NCBI GenBank assembly: GCA_964481255.1 | Contig: CAYZTZ010000020.1 | Coordinates: 1-37,426 of the forward strand | Direction: 5' to 3' | DNA: 37,426 nt | From: UBA6911 sp964481255 | GTDB lineage: Bacteria; Acidobacteriota; UBA6911 | In this document: positions 16,295 through 24,974 of the stretch, piece after piece | How the letters are laid out: each line of letters starts with the position of its first letter | How positions within the stretch are numbered: position 1 is the stretch's first letter | Position numbers and translations under genes: made by a program | The notes under the pieces: model-generated | What the model saw: the letters and a program-made list of their open reading frames with translations, nothing else | What the model was told of the DNA's origin: nothing | The model's database searches: none

Positions 16295-16822
16295 TCATAT
16301 TTCCTCGGGAGCCCAGCGGTACCCTTCGTCCATGTCCGTCGTCCTGGGGCACAGCGCGCACGTCTCCGAATAAGTCCAGCATGGAAAATCCTCGCTCTGG
16401 TGATACCAGACTCCGCAGGCGGGACATTGAACCGACGGGTTGCCGGGCTCGATCTTCTGCCGGCAGCGCGGGCAATGAGCGTCTCCGGAGGACCCGGCAA
16501 ACGGCTCTACCGCCGCCAGACGTTCCGTGGAGAAGTAAAAGATCCCCCGCCCCTCGATGCGGATCTCGTCGCGGTCGCGCAGACATCGGATCCCGAGACT
16601 CAGTCGGATTCCGTTAACGCGGACATCCGCTTCAGAACCCGCCACCAGGACCCAGGACTCCCCGGCCTCGTCGGAGGCCTCCGCCAGCAGTACGTCCTTG
16701 TCCCTGAACGCGGCGGCGCCGGCAACGTAAACGCGGGGCGGGTCATGGGCGAGGTTGAAAGGCCCTCCGTCGAGCTGCAGGATGGACCATTGAGATCCGT
16801 CGCGAACCCAAATGTGCGCCAT
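16295..16822 (-). CDS. FHA-like plus RING-type zinc-finger protein, E3 candidate
   Basis: This 175-aa protein has an all-beta N-terminal domain (about 3-105) with the FHA-like pattern VRVNG, then L, then LRDRDEIRIEG. A binuclear treble-clef module follows: Cys117, 120, 133, 136, His141, Cys148, 155 and 158, spaced CxxC-x12-CxxC-x4-H-x6-C-x6-CxxC. This is the prokaryotic RING type. In eukaryotes RING domains bring charged E2 to substrates, and the E1 and E2 genes directly downstream support an E3-like role. FHA domains bind phosphothreonine, so phosphorylation-dependent targeting is possible, though I did not confirm the FHA binding residues. The ATG at 16822 has a GAGGAGGG site. It is the first gene of the operon. 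Confidence 0.85.
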   Translation of the reverse strand: MAHIWVRDGSQWSILQLDGGPFNLAHDPPRVYVAGAAAFRDKDVLLAEASDEAGESWVLVAGSEADVRVNGIRLSLGIRCLRDRDEIRIEGRGIFYFSTERLAAVEPFAGSSGDAHCPRCRQKIEPGNPSVQCPACGVWYHQSEDFPCWTYSETCALCPRTTDMDEGYRWAPEEI

Positions 16823-17251
16823 AGGGCCCCCTCCTCTGTTTTTGTGGGCATTGTTCCACCGAATTCCCGTCCGCCCGCCGACGCTTTTGAAAATCACGCT
16901 TGCGGCAGATGTCCGGCGAATGGAAAACGAGGCGGCGCATCGGGATAGAACGGCCGCAGATCGGATCCGGTCTCCGCAACTCACGGCGGCTCACGTTCAA
17001 TCACGACTCCGAGGTCCCCGCGGCCGGATAGCGGAAGATGAATGTTGCGTCTCCGCGCGGCCGGTGATAGAAGTAGGCTGCCGGCGTCAAAGCGGCCGGT
17101 TCGGGTCCGGGCATTTCGGCCGAAGGATGCGGCGGTATCCCCGCGGACTGAATAAGGCCCACCTGCAATCCGTGGCCGCTCCATGAAGCGGACAAACCTG
17201 CTGAAATCAGATCATCGGCGAAGGCCGGCCCTGTTTCGAGAGGCGCGACTC
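16823..17251. other. Intergenic region between two divergent operons
   Basis: These 429 bases separate the start of the Ubl/Pup operon (minus) from the carboxylase operon (plus), so promoters for both should lie here. I see no convincing -35/-10 pair or operator. A 64-codon minus-strand reading at 17001-17195 has only a TTG start and no clear ribosome site, and I do not call it. Confidence 0.5.
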
Positions 17252-18541
17252 ATGTCCATCGCGGTTGTAGGAATGCTGGATGAAAGAGAGGAAGCTCTCC
17301 GGTTCATCAGGGACCAGATTGAGCGCAGGGGCCGTAAGGCTCTCCTGATCGACATCACGGTCGGAACCGGTGCAATCCAGCCTTCGCTCATTCCGGACGT
17401 GTCCAGCCGGGAACTCCTGCAACTGGCCGCTAAGGCCGGGGAAGCGTCGCAGGTGAACGAAAGCAAGGCCGCCGCCGCCATGGCGGAAGGCCTGAGGATC
17501 AAGGTCCTTGAGCTCCACAGAGCGGGAGAGCTTGACGGGATCATCGCCGTCACGGGTATGACCGGCGCGCTCATCTCCCTGGCCGCCATGAAGGCTCTCC
17601 CTTTCGGCGTCCCCAAGCTGCTCCTGTCCGGCGCCACCGCCCAGCCCGCCCACGCGGGCCAGTTCGCCGATTATTTCGCCGTTCGGGACATCACCGTGAT
17701 GAACACCGTCGTCGACACCGTGGGCATGAACGCCCTGGTGCGCACCCTGGCCGTCAATGGGGCCAACGCCATCGTGGGCATGGTCGACGGGCGTGAACCC
17801 GCTCCGCAGGACGACAAGCCTTGCGTGGCGATCACCGAGTTCGGTTTTTGCGAGAAAGGGGCGCACTATATCCGGGAGATTCTGGAAAAAGAGTACGACC
17901 TGGTCTCCTTTCACGCGACCGGGCTCGGCGACAAGGCCGTCATGGACTTGCTGCCGCAAGGGATTTTCAGCGCGTTCGTCGACCTCGTGCCCGGGGCTTT
18001 CAGCGAAAACCTGCTCGGAGGAAACCGGGGATTCGTGGGGCCGCACCGCCTCGACGCCGCCTCTCTCCTGCCGATTCCCTACATCTTCTGCCCGGGCGGC
18101 TTTGATATCATCAGCTGCGGGCCGATCGAGAGGAAGGACAGAAACGATCCGCTCTGGACGTCCCGCAGGCTCGCGGAAAGAAAACTCTACCTCCAGGACC
18201 CCGCCAGGGTTCAGGCCAGGATGAGCCCGCAGGAGACGGAATATGTCGCGGCTGCCGCCGCCGGTAAGCTGAACCGGTACCGGGGCAAGGACAGGGTCAA
18301 AGTTGTTCTGCCCCGCAAAGGCTTCTCCTCCCTCAGCGTCGAGGGCGGGCCTCTTCACGATCCCGGCTCGGACAGTATTTTCGTCGACACGCTCAGGGCT
18401 CACCTCGATCCCGACATCGACATCCTGGAGGTGGATTCGGACATCAACAGCCCTGCTTTTGCGAAGGCTGTCGCGTCGGCCCTTGCGCGGGCCATGAAAT
18501 CGGGATCCCCGAAGGGAGGCCGGTCGCCGCATGAAAGCTAG
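17252..18541 (+). CDS. Tm-1-like ATP-binding (UPF0261) protein, copy A
   Basis: This 429-aa protein belongs to the Tm-1-like/UPF0261 family, named after the plant virus-resistance protein domain. Its bacterial role is not established. Family hallmarks are the N-terminal AVVGMLDERE strand, the IIAVTGMTGALISLAAMKALPFGVPK block, the strongly conserved RDITVMNTVVDT segment and the late FCPGGFDIISCGPIE block. The ATG at 17252 has a GAGAGG site and is preferred to an upstream ATG at 17183. It overlaps the carboxyltransferase by 11 bases. A second, diverged copy closes the operon, suggesting that the two form one complex or act in sequence with the carboxylase. Confidence 0.88.
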   Translation: MSIAVVGMLDEREEALRFIRDQIERRGRKALLIDITVGTGAIQPSLIPDVSSRELLQLAAKAGEASQVNESKAAAAMAEGLRIKVLELHRAGELDGIIAVTGMTGALISLAAMKALPFGVPKLLLSGATAQPAHAGQFADYFAVRDITVMNTVVDTVGMNALVRTLAVNGANAIVGMVDGREPAPQDDKPCVAITEFGFCEKGAHYIREILEKEYDLVSFHATGLGDKAVMDLLPQGIFSAFVDLVPGAFSENLLGGNRGFVGPHRLDAASLLPIPYIFCPGGFDIISCGPIERKDRNDPLWTSRRLAERKLYLQDPARVQARMSPQETEYVAAAAAGKLNRYRGKDRVKVVLPRKGFSSLSVEGGPLHDPGSDSIFVDTLRAHLDPDIDILEVDSDINSPAFAKAVASALARAMKSGSPKGGRSPHES

Positions 18542-20273
18542 GATCGAATTCGTCGACCAGACCATCCGGGACGCCCAGCAAAGCCTCTGGGGCCTGATGA
18601 TGCGGACCGACCACATCGTCCCGATCGCGGAAACGATGGATCAGGTGGGATACCGCGCCATCGCGACGGTCGGCTCGCAGGCTTTCACGATTCAGGTCCG
18701 TCGGCACAACGAGGACCCCTGGGAGAGGATCCGGATTCTCAAACGTCTGATGACGCGGACCCCTCTGCGCGGATCCTACCAGACGGCGAGCCTCTCCGCT
18801 TTCGACCTCAGCACGCCGCGCAACATCATCAGCCTCTGGATCCAGCGGTCGGTCGCCAACGGGATCAGGAGCTTCTGGATCTGCGACTACCAGGAGAACA
18901 TGGAGCGCTTCCGCTATTTCGCCAGAATCGCGAAGGCCGAAGGGGCCGAAATCGTCACGGCCCTGATGTACACTCACAGTCCCGCGCACACCGATGAGCA
19001 TTGGGCCGAAAAGGCGCGCATGATCGCCGACTCGAAGGATTGCATCGACCGGATCATGATCGAGGACGCGTCGGGCGTCCTGACACCCGAACGGACCCGG
19101 AAGCTGATCTCCGTCGTGGAGCGCAACTGCGGCGGCCTGCCCCTTGAATTCCACTGCCACTGCAACACGGGGCTCGCGCCGCTCTGCTACCTGGAAGCCG
19201 TGGAGTCGGGCGTCGCAACCCTTCACACCGCAGTCGCGCCTCTCGCCAACGGCACTTCCCTGCCCGCGGTGCAGACGGTGCTGAAGAACGCGCGGCGCCT
19301 GGGATACGAAGCGGACCTGAACGAGGACGCCATCGCGGCCGTGTCGGAGCATTTCCGCCGGATCGCGGAGAAGGAAGGGCTCCCTGTCGGTGCGCCTGTG
19401 GAATACGATCTTTTTCACTACGAACACCAGGTGCCCGGAGGCATGATGACGAACCTGACGCGGCAGCTGCGGGAGGTCGGGATGGAACATCGCCTTCCCG
19501 AACTGCTGCCCGAAATCGTCAGGGTGCGCAAGGAATTCGGGTACCCGGTGATGGCGACGCCGTATTCCCAGATCGTCGGGGCCCAGGCGATGGAAAACAT
19601 CGTCGCGGGCGAGCGCTATCGGAAGATCACCGACGAGACCATCAAATACGCCCTCGGCTATTACGGTAAACCGGTGGTCCCTATCGACCCGGATCTGATG
19701 GACAAAATCATGAGTCTGCCCAGGACCAGGGAGTTCATGAACTGGATGCCGGAGGGCTTTCTCAAGTCGGTTGAGGAACTGCGGCAGGAGATAGGTCCGG
19801 ATCTTTCCGACGACGATCTCATCCTTAAAATCCTGATACCGGGAAAGCCGCTTCCGTCGGGCCGGCCCTCCGCGCCGGCGAAAACGCTCTCGAAAATTCC
19901 GTCCGCCCCTGTCGCCCGGGCGGAGGTCCGCAGCCTCCCGAACAGATTTACCGTGGATGTCGACGGGGAAACATTCCAGGTCACAGTCCGTCCCGTCTGG
20001 GATGATGATGCCGGACCGGAGGCTCAAGCGGACCCGCAGCCGAAAGCGGCGGGGCCCGTCGAGGGAGCGGTCGCCGCCGAGATGGCGGGCCTGATTCTCT
20101 CGATCGAGGTGAGGGAGGGGGATTATGTGCACAAGGGCGATCTCATCGCCATGATGGAGGCGATGAAGATGCGGAGACAGGTTCACTCCCCCCGTGACGG
20201 CGTGGTGAAGGAAATACTGGTGAAGGAAGGCGAGATTATCGACATCGACGATATCCTGATGGTCATCGGGTGA
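18531..20273 (+). CDS. Biotin-dependent carboxyltransferase subunit (PycB/OadA-like)
   Basis: This 580-aa protein has an HMGL-like TIM-barrel carboxyltransferase domain (about 1-300), a PYC/OADA conserved domain (about 320-460), a Pro/Ala-rich linker and a biotinyl domain with AMKM (Lys546 is the biotin site). The metal-binding DQTIRD (Asp9) and HCH (His208, His210) are kept, as is GTSLP. The Lys that is carbamylated and binds metal in pyruvate carboxylase and transcarboxylase 5S (usually IKDMAG) is Glu178 here (IEDASG). The third ligand region reads HCHC. The substrate may therefore not be pyruvate or oxaloacetate. It starts inside the UPF0261 gene; the biotin carboxylase gene begins one base after its stop. 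Confidence 0.9.
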   Translation: MKARIEFVDQTIRDAQQSLWGLMMRTDHIVPIAETMDQVGYRAIATVGSQAFTIQVRRHNEDPWERIRILKRLMTRTPLRGSYQTASLSAFDLSTPRNIISLWIQRSVANGIRSFWICDYQENMERFRYFARIAKAEGAEIVTALMYTHSPAHTDEHWAEKARMIADSKDCIDRIMIEDASGVLTPERTRKLISVVERNCGGLPLEFHCHCNTGLAPLCYLEAVESGVATLHTAVAPLANGTSLPAVQTVLKNARRLGYEADLNEDAIAAVSEHFRRIAEKEGLPVGAPVEYDLFHYEHQVPGGMMTNLTRQLREVGMEHRLPELLPEIVRVRKEFGYPVMATPYSQIVGAQAMENIVAGERYRKITDETIKYALGYYGKPVVPIDPDLMDKIMSLPRTREFMNWMPEGFLKSVEELRQEIGPDLSDDDLILKILIPGKPLPSGRPSAPAKTLSKIPSAPVARAEVRSLPNRFTVDVDGETFQVTVRPVWDDDAGPEAQADPQPKAAGPVEGAVAAEMAGLILSIEVREGDYVHKGDLIAMMEAMKMRRQVHSPRDGVVKEILVKEGEIIDIDDILMVIG

Positions 20274-20274
20274 C

Positions 20275-21744
20275 ATGATCCGGAAGATCCTGATAGCCAA
20301 CCGCGGAGAAATAGCCGTTCGCGTCATACGGGCCTGCCGCGAAATGGGGATCGCCTCCGTCGCCGTATACTCCGAGGCCGACGCAGGCGCTCTCTTCACC
20401 CTCTGCGCCGACGAAGCCCGTCTCCTCGGGCCGGCGCCCGCCGCCCAGAGCTATCTCGACGTGGGGAAGATAATCCGGACAGCAAAGGAGACCGGGGCCG
20501 ACGCGATCCACCCCGGATATGGCTTCCTGGCGGAGAACCCGGATTTCGCTGCCGCCTGCGAGAGCGAAGGCCTCCGGTTCATCGGGCCCGGCAGCCGGGT
20601 GCTCCGGCTCCTGGGCGACAAGCTCGCCGCGCGACGCGAGATGACGAAAGCGGGCGTGCCCGTCGTGCCGGGGACGAAGGAGCGCGTCGAGGATCTCGGG
20701 CAGGCCCGCCGGGCGGCCGAGGCGATCGGATACCCCGTGATCCTGAAACCGTCCGGGGGAGGCGGCGGCATCGGGATGACAATCGTCGCGCAGGAAAGCG
20801 GCCTGGCGAAGGCTCTGGAATCCTCGCGCGCCATCGCCGAGACGAATTTCGCTCTCGGCGACATCTATATCGAAAAATACCTCCCCGATCCCCGCCACAT
20901 CGAGTTTCAGATTCTGGGCGATTCCATGGGAAACACCGTCCATCTGGGCGAACGCGAATGCTCCATCCAGCGAAGGCACCAGAAGCTGATCGAAGAATCC
21001 CCCTCGGCGGCGCTCACGCCGGAACTGCGCGAAACGATGGGACAGACGGCGGTGAAAGCCGCCAGGTGGGTCGGCTACGAGGGGGCGGGCACGGTGGAGT
21101 TCCTTTTCGCCGGCGGCCGCTTCTATTTCCTCGAGGTGAACGCGCGCGTCCAGGTGGAACACCCGGTGACGGAGATGGTGACCGGAATCGACATCGTGAA
21201 GGAACAGATACGCATTGCGGCGGGACTGCCCCTCGGCTTCCGGCAGGAGGACGTCAGGATGCGCGGCAGCGCGATCGAGTGCCGCATCAACGCGGAAGAC
21301 CCGCTGAACGGCTTCGCCCCGTCGCCCGGCAGGATTCAGGAGTACCTTGCGCCGGGCGGCCCCGGAATCCGCGTGGACAGCGGAATCTCGAGCCTCCACT
21401 CCGTGCCCCCTTACTACGATCCGCTCATGTCGAAGCTCATCGCCTGGGGCGCCGACAGGGACGAGGCGATTGCAAGGATGCGCCGCGCCCTATTCGAATA
21501 CGTCATCGGCGGCGTGAGGAGCAATATACCCTTCCATCAGGCGGTCATGGAAAATCCGCGTTTTCTGAAAGGAGATCTGGGGACGCACTTCATGGAGCAG
21601 GAAACGAATCTGCTCGAAGAGATGAAGCGAATGGGAAAACGCGGCGCAGGCCTGCGCGAAGCCCTTGTCCGCTCCGGCGGCGAAAGGAAAAAGGTCGCGG
21701 CGATCGCGGCCGTGACCGCCATGATCCGCATGCGTGAAGGATGA
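20275..21744 (+). CDS. Biotin carboxylase subunit (AccC/PycA-like)
   Basis: This 489-aa ATP-grasp enzyme carboxylates biotin using ATP and bicarbonate. It begins with the canonical IRKILIANRGEIAVRVIR strand, followed by HPGYGFLAEN (79-88), the glycine-rich ATP loop (161-167), ECSIQRRHQK (228-237) and EVNARVQVEH (287-296). All catalytic blocks look intact. It is of stand-alone length, so it pairs with the biotinyl carboxyltransferase encoded just upstream in a two-subunit (archaeal/Aquifex-like) carboxylase. The gene starts one base after the upstream stop. The N-terminus is that of AccC; context argues for the carboxyltransferase partner rather than acetyl-CoA carboxylase. Confidence 0.95.
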   Translation: MIRKILIANRGEIAVRVIRACREMGIASVAVYSEADAGALFTLCADEARLLGPAPAAQSYLDVGKIIRTAKETGADAIHPGYGFLAENPDFAAACESEGLRFIGPGSRVLRLLGDKLAARREMTKAGVPVVPGTKERVEDLGQARRAAEAIGYPVILKPSGGGGGIGMTIVAQESGLAKALESSRAIAETNFALGDIYIEKYLPDPRHIEFQILGDSMGNTVHLGERECSIQRRHQKLIEESPSAALTPELRETMGQTAVKAARWVGYEGAGTVEFLFAGGRFYFLEVNARVQVEHPVTEMVTGIDIVKEQIRIAAGLPLGFRQEDVRMRGSAIECRINAEDPLNGFAPSPGRIQEYLAPGGPGIRVDSGISSLHSVPPYYDPLMSKLIAWGADRDEAIARMRRALFEYVIGGVRSNIPFHQAVMENPRFLKGDLGTHFMEQETNLLEEMKRMGKRGAGLREALVRSGGERKKVAAIAAVTAMIRMREG

Positions 21745-21781
21745 GGGCGCCGTGCCCGCGGCAGCCGTTCTCGGAGGATCT

Positions 21782-23062
21782 ATGGTCGACAAGCCGAAGG
21801 TGCTGATGATCGTCACACTGGATACCAAGGAGGCGGAAGCCCGCTTCATCCGCGAATGCCTGGAAGAAAGCGGCCTGGAGGTCTATCACCTCGACCCCAG
21901 CATCCGGCGCACGATCGACGCGGGAGCCGCCGTCACGCCCGACCGGATCGCCGCCGCCGCGGGGAAAACAATGCAGGAAATACGGGCGCTCAACCATGAA
22001 GCCAGGTGTCTGGCCGCCATGATAGAGGGCTCGATCCCCTGCGCCCACGAACTGGACCGGCGAGTCCGGCTCAGCGGGATCATCGCCGCGGGAGGCGCCC
22101 TGGGCACCGAACTGGGGACGGCGGTCATGAGGAGCTTCCCGCTGGGCCTTCCCAAGGTGATGATCTCGACCATGGCGTCCGGCATGACAAGACCTTTTGT
22201 CGGCACGAGGGATATCGTCATGGTTCCATCCATCTGCGACATCTCGGGCCTGAATACCGTCACCCGCTCCGTGTTGCGAAACGCGTGCCTGGCCCTCGCC
22301 GGAATGGCTCGCGGGTATCGGCCCGCCGCGTCTTCTGGGAAACCCCTGATGGCGATTTCAACTCTCAGCACCACGGAGAAATGCTGCACCTCGATCCGCA
22401 AGGCCGCCGAGGACAGGGGGTTCGAAGTGATGGTCTTTCACACCCAGGGGACCGGAGGGGTTGCCATGGATGAGACCGTCCGCGAGCAGAATGTCTCCAT
22501 CGTCGTCAACCTGTCCCTGATCGAGGTCGGCGACTATCTTGTCCAGGGCCTGTTCAGCGGCGGACCCGAAAGGTGCAAGGCGTCCCTGGAAAAGGGAGTG
22601 CCGACGATCTTCGCGCCGGGCAACATCGATTTCATGGTCGCCGGTCCCATTGAAGACGCGAGGGTGCGCTTCCCCGGCCGGCGCTATCACATACACAACG
22701 CCGCCCTGACGGCCGTGAGGGCGGAAGCGGGGGAGTTCAGGCGCGTGGCGGAACATTTGGGAGGGCTCATCCGGGAAGCGAAGGGACCTGTCGCTTTCTT
22801 CGTCCCGCTTCTTGGATTTTCCGAGCACGACAGCGAACGCGGCCATCTGCACGACACGTCCCTGCCGCCTTTGTTCGTGGAGTATCTGAAGGAAACCCTG
22901 CCCCCGTGGGTGCCCGTTACGGTTCTTCCCTGTCACATCAACGACGCCCCGTTCGCCGAAAAAATCATCGACCAGGTCCTCGCGTTCGAGAAATACATAA
23001 GCAGGGCTGAACCGGCCAGGGGCTTCGTCCCCGATATCCCGCCCAACAGGGGAGGCCTATAA
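21782..23062 (+). CDS. Tm-1-like ATP-binding (UPF0261) protein, copy B
   Basis: This 426-aa second UPF0261 protein is diverged from copy A. It starts KVLMIVTLDTKEAEARFIRE and keeps the GIIAAGGALGTELGTAVMR block, MVPSICDISGLNT, the central STTEKC segment, FAPGNIDFMVAGP and the C-terminal FFVPLLGFSEHD region. The ATG at 21782 has a GGAGG site 3 bases upstream. A GTG at 21734 overlapping the carboxylase end is less likely. The presence of two family members around one biotin carboxylase suggests a dedicated pathway. The reaction is unknown. Nothing in the sequence shows regulation. Confidence 0.88.
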   Translation: MVDKPKVLMIVTLDTKEAEARFIRECLEESGLEVYHLDPSIRRTIDAGAAVTPDRIAAAAGKTMQEIRALNHEARCLAAMIEGSIPCAHELDRRVRLSGIIAAGGALGTELGTAVMRSFPLGLPKVMISTMASGMTRPFVGTRDIVMVPSICDISGLNTVTRSVLRNACLALAGMARGYRPAASSGKPLMAISTLSTTEKCCTSIRKAAEDRGFEVMVFHTQGTGGVAMDETVREQNVSIVVNLSLIEVGDYLVQGLFSGGPERCKASLEKGVPTIFAPGNIDFMVAGPIEDARVRFPGRRYHIHNAALTAVRAEAGEFRRVAEHLGGLIREAKGPVAFFVPLLGFSEHDSERGHLHDTSLPPLFVEYLKETLPPWVPVTVLPCHINDAPFAEKIIDQVLAFEKYISRAEPARGFVPDIPPNRGGL

Positions 23063-23108
23063 GAGGCCAGGAGTCAAAAGCCGGAACCGGGATTGCGGGC
23101 AAAAGGCT

Positions 23109-24974
23109 CTACCTCCATTTATCTATGGAAACACTCGCCACATATCTGAAATCCCCTCCAACCCAATAGGGATTTGTTCCTCCGCCCACTACGATGATCT
23201 CGATGGGGGAAGCGCCTGTTCCGGGACTGTCTTGCGGCGCTCCTTTGGACGCTGCCGCGGAGCTCCGCCCGGGACTGCTCCCAGGCCCGCCTGAATCTGC
23301 AGCGGTGTTTGGCGAGGGAGCTTTTTTCGCGGGTCCTCGCGTGAACGGTGAGACCGGAAGGAAGGCCATGTCCCCAAGCTTCAGCCACGAGGCAAAAGGT
23401 TCTATCCCTTGCTTGGCCTGTTTCAGCGGGGCTCCGCTGCGCGCCCAGTAGTGCCACGCAGGCGTTACCGCCTTTTGAATCAACCACTCGGCAAGTCTCT
23501 CCTTGGTATCAAATTTCTCGAGCTCCTTGAGATCCCTGGCCACCACCGGATCGATCAGCAAGATCGCCGAATTGCCCGCCCCGGTGCCGCTTGTAAACCA
23601 GTTCTGCAACTGCCACTTCATGATCTCCTGGTGGGGCAGATCGATATAGGCGCCGTAGTTGCTGATGCTCCAGCCGCTAAAGGTGCTGACCACACTTTCA
23701 CCGGCCTTGAATCCCTTCTGAACGTGGAATGGATTCCAGCCTTCAGGCAATGCTTCTTCGGCTTCGGGAAAACACATGTTGTTATAGTTAAGGTTGCTGC
23801 CCTGGCTGCCCAGATAGGTCTCTCCGGGAACTCCTCCACCGCCCAGGTTCTTGGATATGAGCGTCCATGTCCTTCCGATCGTGGCATTGGCCTCGTTAAA
23901 GGGACCCATCGCCCCAATTCCGGAATTCATTTTGATTTCCGCCGTTATCGGTCCATTGACCACCATCATCCTGGCGAAGGAAGTGGTCGAGGTGAAAAGC
24001 GAGGTGACGCCGCTGGAGGCCAGGGCGAGAATTACAGGAAAATACTCCGGTTTGGCGCCCGCCATTACGGCATTGGCGGCGACCAGCTCCACGGTGTATT
24101 CCCAGGCCTCATGCGGAGGAGAGGGCCGCATGCTTCCCACGATCTCATCAGCCCGACGGCTTGTCCCCCGAAGCATCGCCGCGACCCTCGACTCCGTCGG
24201 AAGAACAATCGGGAGCCCATCCGTCCAGCCGCTGTCATGAAAAAGTCTCTCCAGATTTGAGGGAGTGTCCGCAGGAAGCAGCCTTGGCTGCGGGGGTCTG
24301 ATTAGGAAACCTGTCTTTTTCTCCTCGGCAGTGAGCGGCTGTGTCAGTGCATCTATAAGCTCCTGCAGAACAGGTCTGTTGGTGAGCGGATCCATGCCCA
24401 GAATATACTTGTGCGATTGTTCCGCTGTTCTTCCCGCAATAGGATGCGGGACAAACGTAAATCGCATGCCGGGCATCCCCTTTTTGTAGGAGATTGTCTT
24501 GACCAGATCCTGGAACCGCCGCGTAATAATCGGCGCCGTGGGAACGCCCAATCGCTCGACCGACAGACAGTGGCCGACAACTGCCGGCGCACAAGTGCTT
24601 CAATGGCCTATGGCCATTATCATTCCGTGACCTTTCTCCTTAATCTCCTGCCACAGCTTGGGATCGTCGTCAAAATAGCTTCCGATTTTTTCCCGGAAAA
24701 TCCAGTTCGTCTTCGGATATTTATCCCTGAATATCTTGTAAACCTCTTCGACAAAAGGCCTTGTGAGCGGATACTTGGTATCCACGACGTATATGGTCTT
24801 GCCGTCCAAGGCATCTATCCGAGGCGCCATGGGTATCAGACGTATAGGAGGCTGTATGCCTCGCGGATTCAGAACAGTGATCTTTGCGTCCATATCCGCC
24901 GATGACGCAAAATCCACGGATATAAGCAAGGTCAGACACAGGCACCATAAAACTCCAAAAGTTATTCTTTTCAT
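23109..24974 (-). CDS. Exported UGSC-related selenoprotein A (Sec at codon 125)
   Basis: Read with UGA as selenocysteine, this is one 621-codon protein. It has an N-terminal signal peptide (about 1-26) and a UGSC-like domain (about 40-200) with GH-Sec-STC at codons 123-128. A C-terminal domain of about 400 residues begins near LERLFHDSGWTDGLPIV and ends at DKWR. The UGA (24602-24600) is in frame, and the codons after it continue homology to the UGSC family, whose core motif is Sec-Gly-Ser-Cys; here it is Sec-Ser-Thr-Cys. The second copy (31950-33710) has UGA at the equivalent position. A Gly/Ser/Pro-rich insert (codons 544-589) is absent from that copy. The ATG at 24974 has a GGAG site. Function is unknown; the pair of redox residues suggests thiol/selenol chemistry outside the cytoplasm. 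Confidence 0.85.
24573..24602 (-). promoter_or_regulatory. Candidate bacterial SECIS for selenoprotein A
   Basis: The UGA at 24602-24600 is followed after 11 bases by a 6-bp stem (GCCGGC/GUCGGC, one G-U) with the 4-base loop AGUU. The distance from UGA equals the E. coli fdhF mini-SECIS. The same stem and distance recur in copy B. Confidence 0.7.

Noticed and set aside
17001..17195. A 64-codon minus-strand frame upstream of the RING gene
   Set aside because: It has only a TTG start, no clear ribosome site and no known family. It might be a small unknown gene but cannot be supported.
18444..20399. A 651-codon minus-strand frame opposite the carboxyltransferase
   Set aside because: The plus strand encodes conserved carboxyltransferase and biotinyl motifs; the minus frame is a composition artefact.
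23109..24551. Reading the C-terminal part of selenoprotein A as a separate gene from the GTG at 24551
   Set aside because: Homology runs through the UGA, the two parts stay in frame, and copy B has the same structure with a SECIS candidate.
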